Shown here piece after piece: positions 41,624-49,662 of a stretch of 64,000 bases of DNA. This DNA comes from Caballeronia jiangsuensis. Its GTDB lineage: Bacteria; Pseudomonadota; Gammaproteobacteria; Burkholderiales; Burkholderiaceae. Position numbers and translations under genes: made by a program. Below the pieces are notes generated by a model. The model was not told the origin of the DNA. It searched no databases and was given only the letters and a program-made list of their open reading frames with translations. The stretch spans positions 1 through 64,000 of the forward strand of contig JFHF01000007.1 of NCBI GenBank assembly GCA_000648925.1. The letters are read 5' to 3'. How positions within the stretch are numbered: the first letter of the stretch is position 1; each line of letters opens with the position of its first letter.

Positions 41624-42871
41624 ATGAAATACTCACTGACGTCGGCGGCAGCGGCCGTCGCGCTCGTCATCGCCGGTACGCATGTCGCACACGCCGCCGA
41701 ACAGATTTCGGTCCTGCACTGGTGGACGTCCGGCGGTGAATCGAAAGCCATCCGCGTGCTCAAGGACGACATGAGCAAACAGGGCTACGAGTGGAAGGAC
41801 TTCGCTGTCGCGGGCGGCTCGGGCACGGCGGCGATGACGGCGCTCAAGACGCAGGTGATTTCGGGCAACGCGCCATCGGCTGCGCAGATCAAGGGGCCGC
41901 TGATTCAGGACTGGGCCGACCAGGGCGTGCTGGTCACGATCGATCAGGCCGCATCGGACTGGAAAAGCCAAACGCCCGCACAGATCGACAAAGACGTGAA
42001 GGCGGGCGGGCACTATGTGGCGGCGCCTTTTTCGGTGCATCGGATCAACTGGCTGTGGATCAACAAGGCGGACCTCGACAAGGTGGGCGGTGCGCCGCCC
42101 ACGACATGGCCGGAGTTCTTCGCGCTCGCCGACAAGTTTCGCGCGGCGGGCATCACGCCTGTCGCGCACGGCGGTCAGCCCTGGCAGGACATGACGATCT
42201 GGGAGACGGTCGTGTTGTCGCAGGGCACGGACTTCTATCGCAAGGCGCTCGTCGATCTCGATCAGAAAACGCTGACGTCGCCGCAGATGGTGCAGGTCTT
42301 CGAGACCGTGCAGAAGATCCGGACTTACTTCGACAAGGCCTATCACGGCCGCGACTGGAATCTCGCCACCGCGATGGTGATCTCCGGAACGGGCGGCATG
42401 CAATTCATGGGCGACTGGGCGAAGGGAGAGTTCGCCAACGCGAACAAGAAGGCCGATGTCGATTTCATCTGCGCGCCCGCGCCCGGCACATCGAATGCCT
42501 ACACGTACACGGCGGATGCATTCGTGTTCTTTCAGCAGAACGGCAAGAAGGACGCGACGCCGGGACAACTCGCGATGGCCAAGACGATCATGTCCCCCGA
42601 GTTTCAGGAGCAGTTCAGTCTCAACAAGGGTTCGATTCCCGTCAGGCTCGATGTGCCGATGGACAAGTTCGATAGCTGCGCGAAGAAATCGCGTGCGGAC
42701 GAACAGGCGACGATCAAGTCGGGCGGGTTCTTTCCTTCGTTGGCCTTCGGTGAACTTCAATCCCCGGTGACGGCCGGCGCAATCACCGATGTCGTGACGA
42801 ATTTCATGAACTCGAACGAGGACGCGAAGGAGGGCGTGCGCAAGCTCGCTGCCGCGGCGAAGGTCAGGTAA
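41624..42871 (+). CDS. ABC-type sugar-binding periplasmic protein without its transporter
   Basis: A 415-aa cluster-B solute-binding protein with a signal peptide (cleavage probably after HAA at about 23-25) and the mature start EQISVLHWWTSGGESKAI. Segments such as LKTQVISGNAPSAAQIKG, WPEFFALADKFRAAGITPVAHGG and MQFMGDWAKGEF match glucose/mannose-type binding proteins. No permease or ATPase gene adjoins it, so it must work with a transporter encoded elsewhere, or as a sensor. It is downstream of the DUF1479 gene and converges on the amidohydrolase gene (10 bp). Confidence 0.92.
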   Translation: MKYSLTSAAAAVALVIAGTHVAHAAEQISVLHWWTSGGESKAIRVLKDDMSKQGYEWKDFAVAGGSGTAAMTALKTQVISGNAPSAAQIKGPLIQDWADQGVLVTIDQAASDWKSQTPAQIDKDVKAGGHYVAAPFSVHRINWLWINKADLDKVGGAPPTTWPEFFALADKFRAAGITPVAHGGQPWQDMTIWETVVLSQGTDFYRKALVDLDQKTLTSPQMVQVFETVQKIRTYFDKAYHGRDWNLATAMVISGTGGMQFMGDWAKGEFANANKKADVDFICAPAPGTSNAYTYTADAFVFFQQNGKKDATPGQLAMAKTIMSPEFQEQFSLNKGSIPVRLDVPMDKFDSCAKKSRADEQATIKSGGFFPSLAFGELQSPVTAGAITDVVTNFMNSNEDAKEGVRKLAAAAKVR

Positions 42872-42881
42872 AGGAATTCGA

Positions 42882-43685
42882 TCAGAAGCCGTACAACGCC
42901 GCCGGATTATCGACGAGTATCCTGCGGCGAGTCTCGTCCGTTTCCACGAGCCGCATCGCCCAATCGATCATGCGCGCGTCGTCGGGAACGGGCTTGACGT
43001 TGGGGTGCGGCCAATTCGATGCCCACACGCCGCGCTCGGGAAATCGTGTCGATAGCGTTCGAACGAGCCACGACACGTCATCGAAAGCGGGCGCGCCGTC
43101 GCGCGAACTTTCGTACGGCGCGGACAGCTTGATCCAGCAACGCGGCCCGTCGAGCAGACGGCACAACGACGCGAATCCGGCGCTTTCCGGCGTGACCGGC
43201 GCGAGAAACTTGCCGAGATGATCGATGACGAGCTTCGACGGCAAGCGCGCGAGCATCGCTTCGTGTTGCGGCAGCGTGTGGCCGTCGAGCTGAAGATTCA
43301 CGTTCCAGCCGAGCGGCGCGATGCGCGCTGACATATCCATGAGCGCGTCCCACGGCAGCACGCCGCCCGGAAGCATCATGAATCGCACGCCGCGTATGCC
43401 CGCATCGTGCAGGCGCTGGAGTTCGTCATCGCCGACATCGGGCGGCACGACCGCGATGCCGCGCGCGCCGTCGCCGAGCTGCGCGATGGCCGCGAGCGTG
43501 CAGCGGTTATCGAAGCCGTATCCCGTCGGCTGCACGACGATCGCGCGCGAGAAGCCCAGCGCACGCTGCACGTCCCGATAGGCCGAGGCAGGCGCGGGCG
43601 GCGGCGTGAACGTCGCGCTCGCGGCCAGCGGATAAGCCTTCTCGTAGACGTGGATGTGGCAATCGCACGCGCCTTCGATGTTCAT
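42882..43685 (-). CDS. Amidohydrolase-superfamily hydrolase (COG3618-like lactonase)
   Basis: A 267-aa TIM-barrel metal-dependent hydrolase. It shows DCHIHVY (His-x-His) at residues 7-13, a VIDHLGKF His near residue 160, and SNWPHPN near 218, where relatives often have Asp-Trp-Pro. The family includes 2-pyrone-4,6-dicarboxylate hydrolase and sugar-acid lactone hydrolases or isomerases. A lactone substrate is thus plausible. Its ATG overlaps the dehydrogenase stop by 4 nt (43682-43685), and it closes the five-gene TRAP operon. Confidence 0.85.
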   Translation of the reverse strand: MNIEGACDCHIHVYEKAYPLAASATFTPPPAPASAYRDVQRALGFSRAIVVQPTGYGFDNRCTLAAIAQLGDGARGIAVVPPDVGDDELQRLHDAGIRGVRFMMLPGGVLPWDALMDMSARIAPLGWNVNLQLDGHTLPQHEAMLARLPSKLVIDHLGKFLAPVTPESAGFASLCRLLDGPRCWIKLSAPYESSRDGAPAFDDVSWLVRTLSTRFPERGVWASNWPHPNVKPVPDDARMIDWAMRLVETDETRRRILVDNPAALYGF

Positions 43686-44689
43686 CGCGCGTCCGCCTGC
43701 AAGTGGAAACCCGAAAGACGGAACGCGTGCGCCGCATTCACCGCGCCGGCCGGCACGCGGCCCTGAAACAGCGCTTCGGTCTGCGCGACCGTTTCCATCG
43801 ACTGATGCTCGATCGCGCCCGGCGTCAGCCCGCCGATATGCGGCGCGGCGATCACACGCGGATGCGCCGCAAGCTTCGGTGCGGGCATCTGATCGGTGGC
43901 GCGGCCCACATCGAGCGCGCAGCCCGCCAGATGACCCCGCTCCAGCGCGGCGAGCAACGCGTCATCGTCGACGAGCTCGCCCCGCGCGGCATTGATGAAG
44001 TACGCGCCGGGTTTCATCGCGGCGAAGGTCTGCGCGTTCATGAGATTCGCGGTCTGCGCGTTGGCGGGCGCGAGGCACACGACGAAGTCGGACTGCGCGA
44101 GCAAGTCGTCGAAGCGCACGTGATGCACGCGGGCATCATCGACTTTCGCATACGGATCGGAGACGAGCACGCGCATGCCGAATGCGAGCGCGAGATCGCA
44201 CAGATAGCGCGCAATCTGCCCGTAGCCGATCACGCCGAACGTGCTGCCGCGCAACTCGCGGCCCATCTTCGGCACGGGCGCTTCGTGGCGGTGATACGCC
44301 TCGGCATAGGCGGTCGTGCCGCGCGCGAGATCGAGCATCGCGCCGATCACCCATTCGGATACCGACGGCACGAAGCCCGCGCTCGCCTGCGTGACGAGCA
44401 CGCCCATTTCGCTGGCGGCATCGACATCGACGGTGCGGATATCCACCGCGCAGCGCACGAAGGCGGCGAGCTTCGGCAGCGCCTCGAACAATGCGCGCGG
44501 CGCGGGCGTTTGCCGGTACGCGATGATGACATCGGCATCGCGCGCGGCGTCGGCGAGTTCTTCGGTCGTCAGTTCGCGGTCTTCGGCGTTGTACGCGACG
44601 TCCGCGAACCGCGCGAGCGCAGCCGATGCGCGCGCGCCGAAGTAATGGTCCAGCATGTGCCGGGGATGACTCACGAAAACCTTGTTCAT
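43682..44689 (-). CDS. 2-hydroxyacid dehydrogenase-family protein with altered active site
   Basis: A 335-aa member of the D-2-hydroxyacid dehydrogenase family. It has the Rossmann motif GVIGYGQIARYL, Arg in INAARGELVDDD and His in AAPHIGGL. The usual acidic motif after the LDV strand (normally VFEEEP) is replaced by LDVGRATDQMP, so the Glu that pairs with the catalytic His is missing or shifted. The ATG at 44689 overlaps the lacI stop (ATGA). It sits between lacI and the amidohydrolase in the TRAP operon, suggesting oxidation of an imported hydroxy or sugar acid to a product the lactonase handles, or the reverse order. Confidence 0.88.
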   Translation of the reverse strand: MNKVFVSHPRHMLDHYFGARASAALARFADVAYNAEDRELTTEELADAARDADVIIAYRQTPAPRALFEALPKLAAFVRCAVDIRTVDVDAASEMGVLVTQASAGFVPSVSEWVIGAMLDLARGTTAYAEAYHRHEAPVPKMGRELRGSTFGVIGYGQIARYLCDLALAFGMRVLVSDPYAKVDDARVHHVRFDDLLAQSDFVVCLAPANAQTANLMNAQTFAAMKPGAYFINAARGELVDDDALLAALERGHLAGCALDVGRATDQMPAPKLAAHPRVIAAPHIGGLTPGAIEHQSMETVAQTEALFQGRVPAGAVNAAHAFRLSGFHLQADAR

Positions 44690-45747
44690 ATCTTCGTCCT
44701 GAATTGCTTCGCGGGCCGCGCGACCGACTCGCGCTCGACCAGCGTGATATCCGTGAAAAGCGCTTGTTCCGATGCGGGCATCGGTTCGTCGTGCGGACGC
44801 ATCGCGCGTTCGACCATCGCGGCTGCCATCGCGGGCACCGGAAGCTGGACGGTGGTCAGCGCCGGGTTCGAGATCGCCGCGAGGAAATGCCCGTCCATGC
44901 CGACGATCGACACGTCTTCGGGCACGCGCAAGCCGCATTCGCGCAAGCCCGCCATCAGGCCGAGCGCCATCAGATCGTTGACGGCGACGACGCCCGTCGG
45001 ACGCGCATCGTCTCTGGCCAGCAGACGCGCGAGCGCGCGGCCGTTCTCGGCGATCATCGAATCGCCGTATTCGTTCACCGGGCCGCTGTCGAGCACGCGC
45101 GCGTCTTTCGACAGGCCCGCATCCGCCGCCGCCGAGAGAAAGCCGTCGATCTTGTCGCGGCGGCTCATCGTCATGCCGGTCAGCGTGGCGAAGGCGAGCC
45201 GCGTGTGACCGTGCGCGATCAGATGCCGCGTCGCGATTCTCGCCGCCTCGAAATTGTCCGGCGTGACGTGCTCGACGCGCGTGGTCTCGCCTTCGGTCGC
45301 GCGGCGGTCGTAGCTGACGACGACCATGCCGCGCTCGACGGCGGTTTCCAGATGGCGCTCGTTCGCAAGCGACGAGATCACGATCACGCGCCGCACGCCT
45401 TGCGACAGCAGGTCTTCGAAGAACGACGCTTCCTTCGCCGGATCGCGATACGTATTGCCGATCATCACGCGATAGCCGTAGCGCTCCTGCGCGCAGGTTT
45501 CGACTTCGCGCGCGATATAGCCGTACATCGGATTGGCGATCGACGGCACCAGAAGTCCGATCAGCGGCGTCTGCCCTGTCTTCAACTGACGCGCGAGCGT
45601 GCTCGGCCGGTATTGCAGCGCGCTCATCGCGGCCTGCACGCGCGCGAGCGTTTCCTGGCGCATCTGGTCGGTGCGGCCGTTGAGCACGTTGGATACCGTG
45701 CTGACGGACACACCGGCCTCGCGGGCGACATCCTGAATGGTGCTCAT
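44686..45747 (-). CDS. LacI-family transcriptional regulator
   Basis: A 353-aa LacI/GalR repressor. The DNA-binding domain TIQDVAREAGVSVSTVSNVLNG occupies residues 3-24 and the hinge follows within the first 60 residues. The periplasmic-binding-protein-like effector domain runs to the C-terminus. It is cotranscribed with the TRAP genes (19 bp after dctQM) and overlaps the dehydrogenase start by 4 nt. A 20-bp near-palindrome with central CG (48790-48809) upstream of dctP is its likely operator, giving autoregulation of the operon. Confidence 0.93.
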   Translation of the reverse strand: MSTIQDVAREAGVSVSTVSNVLNGRTDQMRQETLARVQAAMSALQYRPSTLARQLKTGQTPLIGLLVPSIANPMYGYIAREVETCAQERYGYRVMIGNTYRDPAKEASFFEDLLSQGVRRVIVISSLANERHLETAVERGMVVVSYDRRATEGETTRVEHVTPDNFEAARIATRHLIAHGHTRLAFATLTGMTMSRRDKIDGFLSAAADAGLSKDARVLDSGPVNEYGDSMIAENGRALARLLARDDARPTGVVAVNDLMALGLMAGLRECGLRVPEDVSIVGMDGHFLAAISNPALTTVQLPVPAMAAAMVERAMRPHDEPMPASEQALFTDITLVERESVARPAKQFRTKI

Positions 45748-45766
45748 AAGGTTTTGCTTCTGCCGG

Positions 45767-47662
45767 CTACAGGCCGAGCCGGGTCGGCAACCACAACGAA
45801 AACGACGGCACCAGAATCAGCACCACCAGTGCAACACACAGCACCAGCAGGTATTTGAGCATAGGACGCGCCACCGCTTTCATTTCCGTGCCCGTGATCG
45901 CGCAGGTCGCGAACAGGCCGAGGCCGACCGGCGGCGCGAAGAGGCCCAGGCCCATCGCGACGACGATCACCGTGCCGAAATGCAGCGGGTTGATGCCGAG
46001 CTGCGTCGCGATCGGCGTGAGCAGCGGCCCGAAGATGATGAGCGCGGGCGCGCCTTCCAGCACCGCGCCGAACACGATCATGATCAGCACGGACAGCAGC
46101 AGGAACATCGTCGGGCCGTATTGATGCGCGAAGGCGATCATCGAATCGGACACGAGCGCGGGAATCTGCTCGATGGTCAGCGCGAACGACACGCTCGACG
46201 CCGCCGCCACGATGAACAGGATGCTGCTCGCCATCGACGCCGAGCGCACGAACACGCGCGCAACCGATTTCGGCGTGAGTTCGCGAAACGCCAGCCAGCC
46301 GACGACGAGCGCATAGACCACGGCGAACGCGGACACTTCCGTCGATGTCGCGATACCCGAGGTCACGCCCTTGCCGATCATCGTGATCATGACGAGCGCG
46401 ACCAGCGCGCCGCCGGCGAGCGGCATCCACGCGCGCGGGTTGGTGAGCGCATCGGCGAGATTGATGCGGCGCCCGAAGATCACCGCGACGATCGCCAGCG
46501 CCACCGCCAGCACGGCGGCAGGCACGACGCCCGCGAGAAACAGCCCCGCGATCGAAATGTTCGCGACGAAGCCCATGATGATCATGTTCACGCACGGCGG
46601 AATGGTCTCCGCCATCACGGCGCTGCAGGCGAGCAATGCGGCGGCTTCGTTCGGGTCTTCCTTGCTCTGGCGCACGGCCGGCATCACGACACCGCCGACC
46701 GCCGCGATATCCGCGAGCTTCGAACCGGACACGCCCGAGAAGAACGCGGTCGCCATGATCGTGATGAGGCCGAGGCCGCCGCGCACGCGCCCGAACATCC
46801 GCAGCAGGAGTTCGATCAGGCGCGAGGACATGCCGTTGGTTTCCATCAGCAGGCCGGCCAGCACGAAGAACGGAATCGCGAGCAGCACGAAGTGGTCGGT
46901 GCCGGCCATCACCTGCTGCGAATAGACGAGCATCGGCAGGGACGGCTCCGCGAGGAAGTACAGCAGCGCCGAAAACGCGAGCACGAAGCCGATCGGCACG
47001 CCGAGCACCAGTCCGCCTATGAAGCCGGCCATCAGCAAGAAGCCGGGCCTGAGCGCGTGATCGGGCACGAACGCGTTCCACGCGAACACGGCTGCCGCGA
47101 GCAGCACGCAGCCGATCAGCGTGCCGAGCACGGTCTTGCGCGCGCCGTTGACGGCATTGGCGAGCGCGAACACCGTCATGAAGACGCTGCCGATCACGAG
47201 CGGATAGACGTTGATCCACGCGGGCAGGCCGCTCGGCGTCATCTGTCCGTAGGAATCGATCAGCAGCAGGCACGACGACACGCACAGATTTCCCGCGACG
47301 CCCGCGATCACCCAGTGTCCGACATGCACGAGCGGGTTCTGCCAGCGCCGGGGCAGCATGCCGCGAAACAGATCGACGCCGACGTGCTGGCTGCGCCCCA
47401 GCACCGTGGCGGCGCCGAAGAACACCAGCACGATCATCAGCGCGCCGGCGACTTCCTCGGCCCAGTCGAACGGATCGTGCAGAAAATAGCGGTAGATCAC
47501 GGAGAGGAACACGACGATCACGTCGGCCGCCAGCACGGCCGCGCACAGATATTCGATCCAGTGCATGAGGCGCACGAGGCCGCGTGCGAGCACGGTCTCA
47601 TGGCCGAAGCCCGGCGCGGCGAGTTGCGCTTCCGGTCCGGGCGTCGCGGAAAAAGTGGTCAT
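45767..47662 (-). CDS. Fused TRAP transporter membrane protein DctQM
   Basis: A 631-aa fusion of the small and large TRAP membrane subunits. Residues about 1-165 form the four-helix DctQ part (WIEYLCAAVLAADVIVVFLSVIYRYFL, WAEEVAGALMIVLVFFGAA). A linker with extra helices (about 165-205) leads into the DctM part with its repeated hairpin motifs (FVLLAIPFFVLAGLLMETNG, GVSGSKLADIAAVGGVVMPA, FAPPVGLGLFATCAITG). It is a Na+-coupled organic anion importer in the inner membrane, working with the DctP gene 15 bp upstream. Confidence 0.94.
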   Translation of the reverse strand: MTTFSATPGPEAQLAAPGFGHETVLARGLVRLMHWIEYLCAAVLAADVIVVFLSVIYRYFLHDPFDWAEEVAGALMIVLVFFGAATVLGRSQHVGVDLFRGMLPRRWQNPLVHVGHWVIAGVAGNLCVSSCLLLIDSYGQMTPSGLPAWINVYPLVIGSVFMTVFALANAVNGARKTVLGTLIGCVLLAAAVFAWNAFVPDHALRPGFLLMAGFIGGLVLGVPIGFVLAFSALLYFLAEPSLPMLVYSQQVMAGTDHFVLLAIPFFVLAGLLMETNGMSSRLIELLLRMFGRVRGGLGLITIMATAFFSGVSGSKLADIAAVGGVVMPAVRQSKEDPNEAAALLACSAVMAETIPPCVNMIIMGFVANISIAGLFLAGVVPAAVLAVALAIVAVIFGRRINLADALTNPRAWMPLAGGALVALVMITMIGKGVTSGIATSTEVSAFAVVYALVVGWLAFRELTPKSVARVFVRSASMASSILFIVAAASSVSFALTIEQIPALVSDSMIAFAHQYGPTMFLLLSVLIMIVFGAVLEGAPALIIFGPLLTPIATQLGINPLHFGTVIVVAMGLGLFAPPVGLGLFATCAITGTEMKAVARPMLKYLLVLCVALVVLILVPSFSLWLPTRLGL

Positions 47663-47677
47663 GGTGTGCCTGCCTCG

Positions 47678-48709
47678 TTAGCCGCGCGTGGCGGCGATGG
47701 CGGTGAAGAGCGGCGCGGTCGCGGGATACTGCTTCGAGAAGCTCGCATACAACTGCGACTGCATCTCGCCGCGTGCGGTGTCGCGGTCGGCCTTCGACAT
47801 CGGATAGAACGTCATGCCGCGCTTCTTCAGCTCCTGCTCGGCGCTGGCAGCCGTCTGGATGGCCGCGACGCGCTGTTTCGCGGTCGCGTCCTGCGCCGCC
47901 TTCTGAAACGCGGGGCGCAGGTTCTCGGGAATCTTCGCGAGCGCGCGGCGGCCCATCGCGACGACGAGCGGGCTGAAGACGTGCTGCGTCTGCCAGCACG
48001 ACTTCACGACTTCGTCGTACTTGCTCGCGAGCACGGTCGCGCAGTCGTGCTCGAAGCCATCGACGACACCTGTTTGCGCCGCCATATACAGCTCGCCGAT
48101 GGGAATCGGCGTCGGCACCGCGCCCATCAGCTTGAAGGTCTCCATGAAGGCGGGCGTGGGCAGCACGCGCAGCTTCACGCCCTTGATATCGGCGAGCGAT
48201 TGCGTGGGCTTCTTCGTGAACACGTTGCGCGCGCCGAACGAATAGCCCCACGTGAGCACCGAGCAGCCCGCGCGCTGTTGCAGCATGGTGTCGAACGACT
48301 TGCCGACGGTGCCATCCATCGCGCGGCCGACATGGTCGAAGTTGTCGAACACATAGCCGAGATCGAGCATGCCGAGTTCAGGCAGCACGGTCGCCCAGAT
48401 CGACGAGCCGGTGACCATCATGTCGACCGCGCCGACCTTCACCTGCTGGACGACGTCGCTTTCCTTGCCGAGCTGGTTGTTCGGGAAATAGTCGATGCGA
48501 ATCTGGTCGCCGACGCTCGCCTTCAGATTCGCGGCGAGGTTCTGATACCACACGTAGTGCGCGGCGTTTTCGTTCGGCGGCATCGATGACGAGAGCCGCA
48601 GCGTGGCAGCGGGCTGGGCGCGCACGATCGCGGGAAAGCCGGCTCCCGCCGCCGCGAGCGAGGCCGCCGAGGCCGTTTGAAGGAATCGTCGCCGGGAAAT
48701 CGAATGCAT
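47678..48709 (-). CDS. TRAP transporter substrate-binding protein DctP, Tat-exported
   Basis: A 343-aa DctP-family binding protein. The N-terminus has a twin-arginine signal (SRRRFLQ, residues 5-11) and a cleavage region near VRAQPA. The family motifs VFTKKPTQSLADIKGVKLRV and GAVPTPIPIGELYMAAQTGVVDG contain the arginine and pocket residues that clamp a carboxylate. The ATG at 48709 follows GGAG; 35 upstream codons are open but run into the operator region. It heads the operon dctP-dctQM-lacI-dehydrogenase-amidohydrolase. Confidence 0.93.
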   Translation of the reverse strand: MHSISRRRFLQTASAASLAAAGAGFPAIVRAQPAATLRLSSSMPPNENAAHYVWYQNLAANLKASVGDQIRIDYFPNNQLGKESDVVQQVKVGAVDMMVTGSSIWATVLPELGMLDLGYVFDNFDHVGRAMDGTVGKSFDTMLQQRAGCSVLTWGYSFGARNVFTKKPTQSLADIKGVKLRVLPTPAFMETFKLMGAVPTPIPIGELYMAAQTGVVDGFEHDCATVLASKYDEVVKSCWQTQHVFSPLVVAMGRRALAKIPENLRPAFQKAAQDATAKQRVAAIQTAASAEQELKKRGMTFYPMSKADRDTARGEMQSQLYASFSKQYPATAPLFTAIAATRG

Positions 48710-48778
48710 GGTGTTGTCTCCTGGATGCCGCTCCGAGCGCGGGCGGACGGGTTCAGTGCGACACCCCGAGGCGGCGCG

Positions 48779-48809
48779 ACTGTATCGATTTAGTGTATCG
48801 ATACAGTAA
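48779..48809. promoter_or_regulatory. LacI-type operator upstream of the TRAP operon
   Basis: A perfect 11-bp inverted repeat, ACTGTATCGAT (48779-48789) and ATCGATACAGT (48797-48807), has a 7-bp spacer. The right half contains the CG-centred palindrome TGTATCGATACA (48794-48805), extended to the near-palindrome TTAGTGTATCGATACAGTAA (48790-48809), the usual shape of LacI/GalR sites. It lies 70-100 bp before dctP. Confidence 0.7.
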
Positions 48810-48914
48810 GTCATCGGATCGGGCGGTCAAATGGGCGTTTACCCGCAACCAGGGTTCATCGTCCGTTGTGACAAAACGAGGGAGCGTCGGTAGTAAAGTG
48901 AGCGCGTGTAGGAC

Positions 48915-48932
48915 AATCCGCTGGTGCGGATT
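48915..48932. promoter_or_regulatory. Inverted repeat upstream of the DHFR-like gene
   Basis: A perfect 7-bp inverted repeat AATCCGC (48915-48921) and GCGGATT (48926-48932), with loop TGGT, lies 39 bp before the start codon at 48971. It could be a repressor site or a 5-prime mRNA hairpin. Confidence 0.4.
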
Positions 48933-48970
48933 TCGTGTCATGAAGATTCACAGCAGTTACGGAGATATGA

Positions 48971-49612
48971 ATGACCAAGGTAAAAGTGGCCGGCTTCAGT
49001 GTTTCGCTCGATGGCTTCGCAGCGGGCACCGATCAGAGTCTGGACAATCCACTGGGTGTGCGAGGCGCGGAGCTCTTTCAGTGGTTTTTCCCCACGCGGA
49101 CGTTTCGCCAGATGCAGGGAAAAGACGATGGCGACACGGGTCTCGATGACAGCTTCGCGCGACGCGCAATGGATGGCTTCGGAGCGTTCATCCTCGGCCG
49201 CAACATGTTCGGACCCGTTCGCGGCGAATGGCCGGACGAGGAATGGAAAGGATGGTGGGGCGACAATCCGCCGTATCATGCGCCGACCTTCGTGCTGACT
49301 CATTACCCGCGTCCGCCGATCGAGATGCTGGGCGGAACGACATTTCATTTCGTCTCGGAAGGCATCGAGGTTGCGCTGCAAAAGGCGCGCGAAGCGGCGG
49401 GCGAAAAGGACATCAAGATTGGCGGCGGCGCCGAAACGGTGAGGCAATACATTCAGGCCGGCCACGTGGATGAAATTCACCTCGCGTTTGCGCCGGTGGC
49501 GCTCGGCCAGGGGGAATCGCTTTTCAGCGGACTCGATCTACACGCGCTGGGATATCGGACGATCGAGCATGTTCCGACGGAGCGGGCCACGCACATCGTT
49601 CTCGCGAAGTAG
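48971..49612 (+). CDS. RibD/dihydrofolate-reductase-like domain protein
   Basis: A 213-aa protein of the RibD C-terminal / DHFR-like family. It has the N-terminal VKVAGFSVSLDGFAAG, a GFGAFILGRNMFGP segment, PTFVLTHYPRPP, and IKIGGGAETVRQYIQAGHVDEIHL, the NADPH-binding Gly-rich element. Members are reductases of poorly known substrate, often stand-alone in soil bacteria and actinobacteria. GGAG precedes the ATG by 6 nt. It is divergent from the TRAP operon and ends at a strong hairpin before the converging aminotransferase gene. Confidence 0.9.
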   Translation: MTKVKVAGFSVSLDGFAAGTDQSLDNPLGVRGAELFQWFFPTRTFRQMQGKDDGDTGLDDSFARRAMDGFGAFILGRNMFGPVRGEWPDEEWKGWWGDNPPYHAPTFVLTHYPRPPIEMLGGTTFHFVSEGIEVALQKAREAAGEKDIKIGGGAETVRQYIQAGHVDEIHLAFAPVALGQGESLFSGLDLHALGYRTIEHVPTERATHIVLAK

Positions 49613-49624
49613 GGCGTCGGACCG

Positions 49625-49648
49625 GACGGTTCTCGGTCGAGAACCGTC
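49625..49648. terminator. Bidirectional hairpin between convergent genes
   Basis: A perfect 10-bp stem, GACGGTTCTC (49625-49634) and GAGAACCGTC (49639-49648), with a GGTC tetraloop lies in the 50 bp between the converging DHFR-like and aminotransferase genes. There is no long T run, but position and stability fit a terminator shared by both strands. Confidence 0.7.
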
Positions 49649-49662
49649 TCTCGTCCAGCAGG

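Noticed and set aside
45737-48589. 950-codon + strand frame opposite the TRAP genes
   Set aside because: His/Arg/Glu-rich with no domain; it is the mirror of hydrophobic codons in dctQM and dctP.
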